From positions 19,529,722 to 19,593,721 of the forward strand of contig OY855915.1 in the NCBI GenBank assembly GCA_963693305.1: 64,000 nucleotides of DNA. Reading direction: 5' to 3'. Below, in pieces: positions 54,213-64,000 of the stretch (positions are counted from its first letter, which is position 1; the number at the start of each line of letters is the position of its first letter). The translations under genes and the position numbers were made by a program. The stretch comes from Meandrina meandrites. Lineage: Eukaryota > Cnidaria > Anthozoa > Scleractinia > Meandrinidae. The notes beneath the pieces are model-generated. The model was not told where the DNA came from and did not search any database. It saw nothing but the letters and a program-made list of their open reading frames with translations.

Positions 54213-57200
54213 CTGCAACACGAAACAGGATAGGGGTTATTTCGATAGTGCAAGATGCGTCAAATTTGTTTAGCTTAGACAGGAATTTTTTGGCGATCCT
54301 TACCATCCACGCTGCTAAAATCTAAGAAAACTCCTTCAACTTGATGTAGTTTTCTGAGAGAATTGAGAATTGGCCAAAATTTTAACTGTCAGATGAGAAA
54401 TAACGAGTTAGCTGGGATCTGAGTTCTTCAAAATTAGCTGATAACCAGGAAATTGCTTTAATCGCTTTAATGGCGGGGTTTCCATTTGGCCAATGAGGGC
54501 CCAGTGAGCCCCCTTCTGTAGTTTTTTTTTTTTTTGGGGGGGGGGGGGGGGTAGAACTTTTTTTAGAAGGGGCCTCAAAAAGATATTTCAACTCCTTTAT
54601 ACAGTCCATTCAGTGAAAAATCAATATCTTATCAAACGGTTCTTCAACGTGCCCCTTCCGCAAAGCCACGCTCTCGAATAAACCCTGAGTATAGACCTTT
54701 TTCGCTTGGGCGGTTTGTTTTCCCATTACAGACCACGTGATATTCTCTAGAGAATTTTTCTTTTATCCACATAAAATTTATTCATTCATATAAACGCGAC
54801 TATTTGAAAATTTGAAAGCAAGAATTCTCAAGAGTATCATCACATGGTCTGTAATGGGCAACAAAACGCCGAAGCGAAAAAGGTCTATTGATGGTAATCT
54901 GTGATGGACTAGCATCGCACTCCATAAAGGGTGGTCTATACGGGGAGGCTCCCAGATAAAATACTCAAGTGGATCAATCGTTCGGTGCGTCCGTGCGAGA
55001 TATTCTAGAAGGCCCCTTTAAATTACCTAAATAACAGTTTTACTTTCTCTTTCCTTACTCCAAATCGTGAAATCTCAACAGCCTGACAAAAGGTAACCCT
55101 TTCGGGAGCAGCCTCCCCGTATAGTACCCTCTCCCCCACAGTCAGTCAGTCGTTACGGATGTCGGTCGTTTCGCCTACAAGATGATTCGCCCACAAGTCG
55201 ATTCGCCTACACTTTCACGCTTTTAGAACGAGGAATACACATTGTGTTTAGCGTGTTTGGGCTCTCACGTTTTTAGAACGAAGAATATACATTGTGTTTA
55301 GACTTCAGGATAGGCGAAACATCTCAGATAGTGTAGGCGATCAACTTTAGTGTAGGCGAAACATCTTGCAGGCGAAACGACCGGATTCCGTCGTTACCCG
55401 CAACAGACGTTGACACAACTAAGCCACTTGGCTCGAACAAATACTTCGCATACAATTCACAACTGAGTTATTCGTCTATCTTACCTATCTCTGCCTTTTT
55501 CTTCCAATGTCTCATATAGCCATAATCCCAAATAATTCCACAAGCCGTGAAAAACAACAACAGGCCAAGGCATGAGTAGATGGCGTTTTGAAACAAGGGA
55601 GAGGTGGCGTCAAACAAACCGGAAGAACGTTCCATCGCAGCGCTTTCTGATGGTTCCTGCATGAATAGACACACAAAAAAAAGCTTGTTAGCCTTTTATT
55701 TTCACGCCTGTCTGTCAAAAGTCGCAATGCTTCTATTAAACTACACCTAATTGCCGATTAAGTGCAAACAAACCCTAGTTCAGAATGAAATAATACGCTC
55801 GAAAACCGTACTCTATTGCGCCTTCATATAAATAGCATAATATAGCGTATAGAAGGGAGTACCCCCCTCCTCCTCCTACAACGTGATCAAACCGTGCACC
55901 TTAACCCTTCTCGAATGCAGCAAACCCTCCACTAAATAAATGCACTTTTCTAAAATCTATCAAAATAATATTTAAGAACTTACACTCATGGGTTCAGTTT
56001 TCTGCTTCACTGTTTCAAAGATTTCAGCTTGGTTCGACAGCACGTAATCCTCGAAGCAGTTTTGAAAATGTTTTCCTGCCAACTTCCCTCCTCCGAAAAC
56101 GATGCCGTAAAACGAGTTATGATCGATGATCTTATTAACACGTAGCTCATCGCTGGAAAAATCCTTCATTTCTCCAGCGACATACGTATCGATCAACACA
56201 CCCTTCAAATGATCTTCTCGATTCTTTAGAGGTTCCACGATCGATTGCAAGTCGGGGTATGCTGCGAAGTAAAATTACGTGATTGTATAAACACACGAAG
56301 TTTAAGCTAAACATAAACGAACTGCTTGAATGGTCGCACTGGAGCGGTCAACACGTGCCCGGTTACAACCAATTCGAATTAGAAGCATCATGTTTTGATG
56401 GAGCAGTACTTTTGAGCACTTCTTTCCTACCTGTCCGTGGCCATACCAGTTTTAAACAACTTCTGTGACTAGTACAGTGCGTTTTAGCAACGCCAGGCAG
56501 CTATTAGTGGAGTTCCAGTTAATACTAACGCCTTCATTGGATTTTGAGGTAGCACTAAGTCTTGCCCCTTTAATAGAACACAGTAATGTCATTGAAGAAA
56601 TAAGATTAAGGGTTTTTCTGTTGTTTTTGCCTGCACATGCGCGAGAAAACCTCCATAACTATGCAGGCTACAATTGGTTATCATTAGTGAATGACGCTGA
56701 AGAAGTGGCTGTTTTTACCTTTCATATGAGCATTTTTGTTCAGTCCTAACCGATACTCGGTAGAATTAGCCACTGCTGCAACCTACAAATGACAAATAGC
56801 AAATAGAGTTGACGACATTAAATTTTCTAAAAAAAATACCTAGAGTGGTAATTATGACAGCATTAATGATAACATCCATTTGATTCAATCAAACACAGCA
56901 GGGTTCCATCAACAGACTTAAAAGTAAGAACCACCTTGTACAGCATAATAAACAGTACCACATGAAAATACTGCTCAATAGCTTTCATTTGAATGGTCAC
57001 ACACTAGGCTTTCATTCTCAGACTTAAAAGTTAGAACCACCTTGTACAGCATAATAAACAGAACCACATGAAAGTACTGCGCCATGGTCACAAGAGTTTC
57101 ATGGCGAAACAGTTACATTACGAGCAGGACTGGAACCCACCTTGGTGCCATAAAGTTTGACGTCAGTGCTTAGTGTTATGGCTGTCAAGGAAGTCGTCAC

Positions 57201-60200
57201 AACGCCAGTGAAAATGGACGTGATCACCAGGCCAACAAGAACCCACACTATCGCAAAAATACGAGCCACAAATCCACGAGGAGAACGATCGCCATAACTG
57301 GAGGAAAATGAGACAGTAATTGTTTTAGTACATACCACACAAGTTGATTAACTAGCGGGCCAAAACATTACTTTTCGGTATCCAAAAGCGACTGGCGAAG
57401 TCATTTTGTTTCTCTTCGGTTGCTCGGATGTGGATAGTACTTTGCTAATCACCTCTGAGTTAACCAATCAGCGCGCGCGGAAAGCACTATTCACTTGTGT
57501 GGTATATACTAAAGAACTGATATTCAACTGTAAAATATACGATAACAATGATAAGTTAAAGGAATTTAATTTTATCAAAGTTAGAAACTGTCAGCTCGTG
57601 ATGACACCAGGGTATGAATAAGGTGTTCTAGACTGGCGAGGTGCGGACTTCGCTGCACCATTGCGTGATCCGAGCATTCTATGAAAAGCCTAAACCATCC
57701 CCTCAACTAAATATAAAAAAAAAAAATACTAACAAATGACAAGCAAGATACAACCGTAAATATTGTACAGGAAAGGACAGAAATTTAAACGCAGTTGGTT
57801 ATCCTCGACGACTATGTATATTTAGTTAGCACTCACCCTACGGTTGTCATAGTGACAAAAGCCCACCAGAACCCCTCTCCGCTGCCCTTGATAAAAGACC
57901 TGGGGAACTCGTCCGGGTTATACCATGTGTCCTTATAGAAACAGAACGTGAAAAATATTGTCAGTTAAAGCATAACTGGGAGGAACTCGCGACGTTAGGG
58001 GTGGGGTGCTCACAGATGATGTCAAAATGCAGTAAAAACGCCGATCGGGTGCTCTGTCACTAACATATAGAAACCAAGACGCGTCGGGGGTGGGTCATCT
58101 AAAATAGGTTCAAATGTGACAAAAATTCCGCAAGCTGCTAGGATTAGTTTTGGCCTTATCTGAGATATGTTTTACAATGAATGGTATCACATACTAAACT
58201 GGGAAGGAAGATGAAGAGATTCGTCAGCAAGTGACGAAAAGACATTTTGGCCAAACAGTGGAATAGCTAAATTGTAATGCATCCTGCAAACAATGCAAGG
58301 ATCACTTCAACAAACAGGAACAAATTGTAGTCGGATTCTGGTGTAGATCAGGATCAGTACTAGGTAATACTACGTATTATCGTATTATCGTATGTATTGA
58401 CTTGTGATGTGAATCGCGACGTTTCCACTGCATACTACTAGTCTTCCTCTGGCGATAAGGTCGACTGGACGACCTATGCAAGACGGGAAAAATAAAAAAA
58501 AAATAAAATAAAATAAACAAATTACTAAAAAAAAGACGGGATCAAAGAGCACAACCAAGACATCGGACTCGCCCATACCCAGACCTCCGCCGTTTCAGAG
58601 CGCTCCCACAACACTGGACACTACCAGTCTATTGATCGTGATCCTCGCTGGTACACACGCAGGGTCAAAGAAGCGATTCAAATAAGGCTTCATCCTAACA
58701 ACAACAACAACAACAACAGCAACCTTGAAAAAACAAAACAAAACAGGAGAACAATACGAGAGCCGACCGCTGAGGGAACAACGATACACCGGAACAACAA
58801 GGATCGAAATGCACCAATCACAACTGTAGAAAACCAGCAAATCACAGCGGAGCATCGTGCTTTATAAGGTGACTCGTAACCAGTCGACCTTATCGCCTAG
58901 GCACGTTTCCGTTTCGTAAAAGGTCAGTGCCATTTTAGCGACACTTAGAAATTTTTTCACAGTCATCGAATTTTTTTCTACTAAGAAGAAAAATGAAAAT
59001 TGTACGTCACCACCCAGAATCGAACCTGGAACCTCTGGCATGCTAGCATTCCTCTCTCACCATCACCCCACCACGTTGATCCGCCAAATTCCCGAAAAAT
59101 TTAATTATATAACGCGACTTCCTTACTGTTGCGTCTATAATAGATGACCCTATCCCTATTCCTAACCTAAGCGTGAATCTACCTTAGATTTAATAATCGC
59201 CTTATCTAAGCCTAATTTCATCTAATGATCAAAGCACAGTTTCGACCTTATCCAGGCCTAAACTGGAGCAGATATCCCGAAAAGCTTGGTTACCAATGAT
59301 GGCATCGACTGTTTACGAAAGCGAAATGAGCATCGCCTAGCAGTATACAGTCGAAACGTCACGATTCACATCACAAGCGACTACATCGTGAGACAAACGA
59401 TAATATTGTTATAATTGTACTTTACCATGATGAACAACCACAACCTTTTTTTAAGACTTATTTAAAATTATTAAATTGCACTTACAAGTCCCCACATAAT
59501 TATCCCAGACAGTAAGGCCATCAAGAGCGTGAGAAGTAGCACAGGCCAACCAGACAGGACAGAATTAAACACGGCGTTGGCGGAAGTACCCGGCGGCTCG
59601 TCGACAACAATGAAAGCCACGCCTGGTGAACCTATCAGCGGCATGAACCTGTAGTCGTTCTGATACGAGCGATCGTCTTTCGCACCACTGATTGGAAACG
59701 TTATAGTATCAATAACATCGAAGTTGAGGATATGTTTTATGGCATCCAGGTTGTCTTGGCGGTTTGCGTAAGATATCATCGACGGTCCGTCGCCTTCCGA
59801 ACAGTTTCCACAGCACAGCGGAACAATTTGTTGGAGAAGTAGCGGGAATAATCCCGAGGGTTCCCGGTCGGGTCCGTTGTCTTTGATGTATGGTGGAATG
59901 TCGTACCAGTTTGCTTTGATGACCTTGGGGCATTTGCAGTTCTCTGAAAATGTAACAAAGTTTTTGAGAATAAGTAGCCTGCTCCGGGCTAGATAATATA
60001 GCACGCTTTTAGGCCTGTTTTAAAAGCCGCATTTTACATGCGTCGCCGAATCAAATTGCCGAATTAAGTGCATGTAAAATGCGACGTTTAAAACAATTAA
60101 ATTCGGCAGATTTGAATTAAATGCGAGTTCAGTCGAATATTCCACTGTTCCAGTTTCATTGCCGTTCATAGCCGTTCTTTGCGGAACAACAACGTGAAAT

Positions 60201-63200
60201 GACCAGATTGTGCGTATTGTGGACAACCTGAACCACGACGAATAATTTTGGGTTTTTATATTTGGAATTGAACACTCAGCAATTAAATGCGACGTTTAAA
60301 ACCAAATGCCGAATTTTTTAACTCGAGTCGACTCGAATTAGTATTGTATTCGGCGCATGTAAAATGCGACGTTTAAACCAGGCCTTTGTCCCTAATTATT
60401 ATGGCATTGGACTTTGGATCAAGATGCACAGAGTCGAACATCGTCAGTGTCCTTCTGTTGTGTTCTTGGGAAACACACTTTACTCTCACTTTGCTTCTCT
60501 CCACGTCGGAGTATAAATAGATAGCAGCGAATTGTTTGTAAATCACCTGGAGTAATTTCCAAGTTAACGCTACGACAAATGTTTTGAAAATAGTTCAAAC
60601 TGTCCATGTAATCTTTCTGTGCTAGAAGTTAACCTGCTTCTTCCAATATTTATACAACTAACATGTTTAAAAGGCTTTATGGGAATAGTGACTTAGTTCG
60701 CAAAATTCTGAAGACGTAAAATGAAAAATTTGACGTATTTTATGCTTTCGATCACTAATATAGTAATTCCTCTTAACACAAACCACGAGAATAAGGTAAG
60801 GTAAAGGTAAAGTCCTGCATACGGGCCAAGTAGCGGATCAGGCCGGAGCTTATCCCGGTTTCCGTGAGGTTTCCGTAGCATGAAGCGACTAGGTGTATTT
60901 CTACTTCTCCCTGGATAGGATGCTAGTCCATCGCAGGGTTACCCCCAGCAGTAAATTCGCCGGTACCCATTTATACACCTAGGTGGAGAGAGGCACTATG
61001 AAAGTAAAGAAGACTCTAATACAACTTCAAAACTCTCCATACTAATATTGACTGGTCGGTATAATTTACAAATGGAGAGTCGTGATGAGAATTTGTAAGT
61101 TAATAATTCTCGTTATTTACCTTTCACGCGCAAATACATCACAGCATCGTCCTCCCCTTCAGAGTTATTTGCATAACACTTATAAAACCCCGTATCACTT
61201 CTCTTAAGTTCTTTGATGAGTAGTGTTCCATCCCGATAGTCGATTATGCGGTTCCCGTGAGTGTCGAGTCGTTTCTCGGGATTTGTTGAGTTTGTCCCGA
61301 GATAAGACCAAAAGACCAGCGCCTCAGGATATGCTGAAACCTGGCACGTTAGAGTCTCAGTGTCGGCTTCGGTAACAACCTGTTTTGTGGAACAGTTTTT
61401 GGTGCCAGACGGGCAGAATGATATTATCTTCGGTGGGTCTAAAAGAAAAAATGACATACAACACAATACATGAGAAAGCGGGAGGAAAAATTATTTTCGA
61501 GTGTTCATCCGGCAAGTTTCGGAAATTTCCGAACGGACAGGCGAAGATTCCCGAAAATTCCTGAAGAAGATCCGAAGATGTTTTGACCATACACCAAAAG
61601 GGGGAAAACTCGTAATCAAACGTTACGCCATCGATACTTTTTTCCCATGTGAGAATATCGTACGTCATACATTGTACAAATGCCTTTATCAAGTAAGTAA
61701 AATCGATATCTTTGCTGTTCACTGTAGTACGCTACCCGTGCGATTTTAAAAAGTAGTTTACTCGCAAAACGAGATACTCACCACACCTAAAGAATAGTAA
61801 TACTTTCCTTTTACCAAAGCGAGAGAAATAAACATCCTATTAACCTTGTTTTCTCGATCCGTACTTTTATCCTCGTCAATTTGACCAACGCATTTTGTGG
61901 TTGGCTATTAATCGACACGAAACCAAAAAAATCGCTCCGTATCCTATAAGGGCAATGAATTCGATTTATGAGAGATAAATAATTTGTGAATGAATTTTAA
62001 TTATTTTGCGACTCACGTTTATCACGAATAACCACATAGGTGGCGTTGAATCCTTTCCCTGTTATAGACTCATCAGATTTAAATTCCACTCGCACTTTCT
62101 CGCAGCGTGATGTGACAGTAAACTTCATCATATTGCCGCAATATCCATTAATGTTGTCTCCCGATCCCAGGTTTTCTGACCAAGTCTTTGCCTTGTTGCA
62201 CATGTCCGATACTTTGACGTAATCATACGGTAGGCATGTCTTGCTCAATTCCAAGTCAAAGTCGTGAAATGTGATCAGGATTTTGGATTTATACGCGGAT
62301 TCAATGAGCCAACTAAAATACAAAAAGAAAGAAAATCGAGCATTTTTTTTTACAAACTTCGAACTTGCTTCATGAAACCGCTCTTTCTCGTCACCAGTAC
62401 CGACTGTTCGTCTTAGCCGGCGGGGCCTTAGCACGAGATAAATTACATGGGGATATGGGGATAAATTATTTGAATAGAAAGATGATAATGATAATGAAAA
62501 TGATAATAATAATAATAATAATAATGGGAATTTGCAGTGGCATTTCCACTGAGTGGCTCTTCATCCACCCTGATCGTTCCCTGATCGAATTGGAATTTAG
62601 AAGTGTTTCTTTTTGTGGAGGATGGAAAACCGGAGATCCCGGAGAAAAACCCTCGGAGCAGGGAAGAGAACCAACAACAAACTCAGCCCACATATGACGC
62701 CAGGTCCGGAAATCGAACCCGGGCCACATTGGTGGGAGGCGAGCGCTTTAACCACTGCGCCATCTCCGCTCCCCATTTGAAACCTAGCCAATCAAATCAA
62801 TCGCTTTAAAATCCCTTTGTTATAAGAGAGTTTGAAACGATTGACATGATTGGCTAGATTTTTAATTTCCGTTGTAAAAATCTAGAAAGATCATATCATG
62901 TGTTCTCATAGCCACCTTTTCCTCGTGCAAAGGCCGCGCCGACCAAGATGCACAAAATACGTATTGCGACAAAGTACATGTATCTTCTTTAAGAGCGATT
63001 TTCGACATCCTCGGAGACCCCAGTTAGTCGGCAGAAATCGTAGGAAACGAGTCTCTCCAGACCATTTCCAAACGGCTTCTACGAATGCTAGCTCCTGATT
63101 GAGCAGAAAAAATCCTTTGTATTATTCTGCCAAATCGGCGAACAGCATTTTCAGAGTCTGCAAATGGCGTGGAGAGATTCGTTTCCCAGGGTCTCTTGCC

Positions 63201-63637
63201 ACTTTTCTTAAAAAACTTTCGCCGCTACGATTTCTTCCCGGTTTAAACTTCGTTATGCCCCGACTAACCTCCACTGGGTCTCCGAGGATGGATTTTCGAT
63301 TGAGTGTCGTAAAACCAAAACCAAAATGATCACTCTGGCCAATCATTAAGGGTACAGGCAATCCAATGAACCTATCAGAACTCGAAGAAAAGACATGTAG
63401 CCGGCACGAAGCGCGGGAAAACGAAAAGTGTATGCGCGTGTCACGATTGGTTTTGGTTTCTGATTGGTTGAGAGAGTGGCGCGAGATTTTAACACTCAAG
63501 TGAAAAATCGCTCTATCAAATACGTTTGCACACATTTTCGTGTTACCTGCAGTTTGTGTTATTGGGATAACCTTTGTATCCACCAGGGCTTGTGAAGCTT
63601 CCTTTATCGCCAAATAATTGGACCTCTTGCCCACAGT
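54037..63637 (-). CDS. Gene C: CUB-Ig ectodomain, iGluR-like K+ channel (5' exons outside window)
   Basis: Coding exons in transcript order: 63637-63547, 62312-62017, 61438-61121, 59943-59486, 57931-57837, 57297-57141, 56782-56719, 56261-55984, 55656-55485, 54212-54037. Every exon has the same length as its gene B partner (91, 296, 318, 458, 95, 157, 64, 278, 172, 176 nt) and the same phase. 700 residues are visible from within the CUB start to the stop. Domains: CUB, Ig, S1, TM1, pore with TVGYGD, TM2, S2, TM3, charged tail. The signal peptide exons must lie beyond 64000. It is a tandem head-to-tail paralogue of gene B with intact frames and conserved core residues, so it is likely a second functional subunit; heteromers with gene B are possible but only inferred. 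Confidence 0.9.
54518..54553 (+). repeat. Poly-T/poly-G tract
   Basis: About 15 T followed by about 17 G, in the last intron of gene C. Confidence 0.95.
54692..54887. mobile_element. MITE with TAGACCTTTTTCGCTTG ends, copy 2
   Basis: This is the same family as 45359-45555 with the interior in opposite orientation. Intronic in gene C. Confidence 0.87.
55151..55396. mobile_element. MITE with CGTTACGGA..TCCGTCG ends
   Basis: GTCGGTCGTTTCGCCTACAA and GATG on the left are mirrored by CATCTTGCAGGCGAAACGACC on the right in two segments; TAGGCGA recurs inside along with a tandem TTTTAGAACGA block. Confidence 0.8.
55485..55656 (-). CDS. Gene C exon: TM3
   Basis: [10 protein letters not shown], the helix AIYSCLGLLLFFTACGIIW and MRHWKKKAE. 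Confidence 0.94.
55984..56261 (-). CDS. Gene C exon: S2 lobe
   Basis: [22 protein letters not shown] and the closing helix FEDYVL..AEIFE. The Asp of LID is at the amino-group-binding position. Confidence 0.93.
56719..56782 (-). CDS. Gene C exon: S2 linker
   Basis: [20 protein letters not shown] between a TTTGTAG acceptor and GTAAAA donor. Confidence 0.9.
56880..57080 (-). repeat. Degenerate ~95-bp minisatellite (gene C)
   Basis: CAGCATAATAAACAGNACCA and ACTGCTCAAnAGCTTTCATT units, two copies, beside the TM2 exon at the same place as 41010-41245 in gene B. Confidence 0.7.
57141..57297 (-). CDS. Gene C exon: YGD of filter and TM2
   Basis: [37 protein letters not shown]: identical in protein to gene B across the exon. 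Confidence 0.95.
57837..57931 (-). CDS. Gene C exon: pore helix and TVG of filter
   Basis: [13 protein letters not shown] and [13 protein letters not shown], identical in protein to gene B. The split glycine codon is the same. Confidence 0.95.
57942..58400 (-). other. Gene C intron, no feature seen
   Basis: Part of the intron between the S1 and pore exons. No coding or repeat signal recognised. Confidence 0.5.
58540..58860 (+). pseudogene. Endonuclease (GIY-YIG) C-terminal remnant of a Penelope-like element
   Basis: IKEHNQDIGLAHTQTSAVSE, HNTGHY and DRDPRWYTRRVKEAI-IRLHPNN form a continuous frame resembling the C-terminal GIY-YIG region of Penelope-like elements. The upstream reverse transcriptase is absent and the frame decays after an AAC repeat. 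Confidence 0.6.
58990..59085 (-). repeat. tRNA-like SINE fragment
   Basis: On the minus strand a B-box-like GGTTCGATTCTGG follows a GGTGAGAGAGG A-box-like stretch. Too degenerate for a tRNA gene. Confidence 0.5.
59486..59943 (-). CDS. Gene C exon: S1 lobe and TM1
   Basis: [41 protein letters not shown] and [20 protein letters not shown]. At the site of the iGluR ligand-carboxylate Arg the motif reads G-A-K where gene B has G-K-K and gene A has G-R-M. Confidence 0.94.
60011..60385. mobile_element. MITE with AGGCCTG..CAGGCCT-like ends
   Basis: CGCATTTTACATGCG(T)CG CCGAAT is mirrored by ATTCGGCGCATGTAAAATGC; two more CATGTAAAATGCGACGTTTA blocks lie inside. Intron before gene C S1. Confidence 0.8.
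60795..61010 (-). repeat. Interspersed repeat of unknown class
   Basis: A GGTAAGG/GGTAAAG run, then GC-richer sequence with CCATCGCAGGGTTACCCCC and CGCCGGTACCCATTTATACA. It differs in composition from its intron; recognised as repeat-like by style only. Confidence 0.4.
61121..61438 (-). CDS. Gene C exon: Ig domain
   Basis: LTCQVSAYPEALVFW and SDTGFYKCYANN give the Ig fold signature. The extra FCPSGTKNC pair of gene B is kept. Confidence 0.93.
62017..62312 (-). CDS. Gene C exon: CUB, second part
   Basis: [22 protein letters not shown] and FKSDESITGKGFNATY keep the Cys pair and calcium-site pattern. It ends V-I-R-D-K before a GTGAGT donor. Confidence 0.94.
62482..62774 (-). mobile_element. 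tRNA-derived SINE with (TTA)n tail
   Basis: On the minus strand: head GGAGCGGAGATGGCGCAGTG, B box GGTTCGATTTCC, body with TATGTGGGCTGAGTTTGTTG, ending in an ATT/TTA simple repeat (62482-62524). Related pieces occur at 6999-7060 and 38998-39130. Confidence 0.8.
62999..63296. mobile_element. Inverted-end repeat next to family 1 copy
   Basis: CATCCTCGGAGACCCCAGTT is mirrored by GGGTCTCCGAGGATG at 63277-63291; TTAGTCGG occurs near both ends. Intron within CUB of gene C. Confidence 0.65.
63297..63497 (+). repeat. Interspersed repeat family 1, copy 2
   Basis: Matches 1402-1630 in GTCGTAAAACCAAAACCAAA, CGAAGCGC and GTGGCGCGAGATTTTAA. Confidence 0.6.
63547..63637 (-). CDS. Gene C exon: CUB, first part
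   Basis: CGQEVQLFGDKGSFTSPGGY and GYPNNTNC: the CUB opening. It begins with two bases of a split codon whose first base is upstream of the window. Confidence 0.93.
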
Positions 63638-64000
63638 CTAACAAATAAAATAAATTTGCAGTCCTTTGGTTACTTGAGAAATATTTTCCGCTTAACACTG
63701 TCTTTTGCGATAGTGTGTACATATTGATTTATCGAGGTCGCCGTTTTGGTAGTGATGGCAATATGGCGCGCCATGTGTAGCAAACTTACGTTTCGATACA
63801 TGATGACTCGTCAGAAGTCGATATATATATACCATACAATGGCTTGAAGTTGGGTTAAGCCTACATGACAGCTTTCGTAGGCTTGCTGGTCATCCCCAAA
63901 TCGCAATTACAAGCAGGATTTTATGATAACACTCAATTTTCATTGCTTTTAATAATTATTTTAAAGCTCTGGATCGCTTTATAGATGAGAAACTGCGAGT
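63638..64000 (-). other. Intron of gene C upstream of CUB
   Basis: No feature seen. By analogy with gene B, the signal peptide exons should lie several kb further on. Confidence 0.5.

Larger units (their letters stand above)
58401..59378. mobile_element. Penelope-like element derivative with inverted ends
   Basis: CTTGTGATGTGAATCGCGAC and CACTGCATACTACTAG on the left are mirrored at 59340-59378; CGATAAGGTCGACTGG (58453) is mirrored by CCAGTCGACCTTATCG (58882). Penelope-like elements often carry inverted pseudo-LTRs. A coding remnant lies inside. Confidence 0.6.

Overview
This is an AT-rich animal genomic window in which genes are cut into many short exons with canonical GT/AG introns, surrounded and interrupted by hairpin MITEs, tRNA-derived SINEs, LINE and Penelope debris and microsatellites. 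The exon-shuffled extracellular modules (CUB, Ig, TSP1, SEA, FN3, LamG) and the style of the repeats suggest an anthozoan cnidarian, probably a stony coral or relative. That assignment is inference; nothing here names the species.

Three paralogous genes dominate. Each has the same membrane core: a split ligand-binding domain of ionotropic glutamate receptor (iGluR) type (S1), a first membrane helix, a re-entrant pore loop with a potassium-channel filter (TVGYGD or TLGYGD inside a Kv-like WWAFVTMTT context), a second helix, S2, a third helix and a short charged cytosolic tail. The layout is that of the K+-selective glutamate receptor GluR0, with the extra C-terminal helix of eukaryotic iGluRs. 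The usual LIVBP-like amino-terminal domain is absent. Adhesion or matrix modules take its place.

Layout. (1) 2149-21203, plus strand: gene A, LamG, six TSP1, a probable SEA, six FN3, then the channel core; 1,787 residues are visible and the 5' end is not resolved. (2) 21204-27194: intergenic, between convergent genes A and B, with a microsatellite and repeats. (3) 27195-50378, minus strand: gene B, complete at 737 residues, signal peptide, CUB, Ig, channel core. One of its introns is 10 kb long and holds a composite insertion (about 31.5-40.6 kb) with inverted ends, palindrome-cored minisatellites, a tRNA-like pair and a separate small exon of unknown function. (4) 50379-54036: intergenic, with a TIR element and a 3' flank shared with gene B. 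(5) 54037-63637, minus strand: gene C, a close tandem copy of gene B whose signal-peptide exons lie beyond the window.

The three genes share exon boundaries and intron phases through the core (458/464, 95, 157, 64/67, 278/272 and 172/175 nt). All extracellular modules sit between phase-1 introns, apart from introns inside CUB and SEA. The cluster therefore reads as one channel core combined with two different ectodomains by exon shuffling, followed by tandem duplication. The inferred role is ligand-gated K+ conductance at cell surfaces or matrix contacts; the ligand is unknown.
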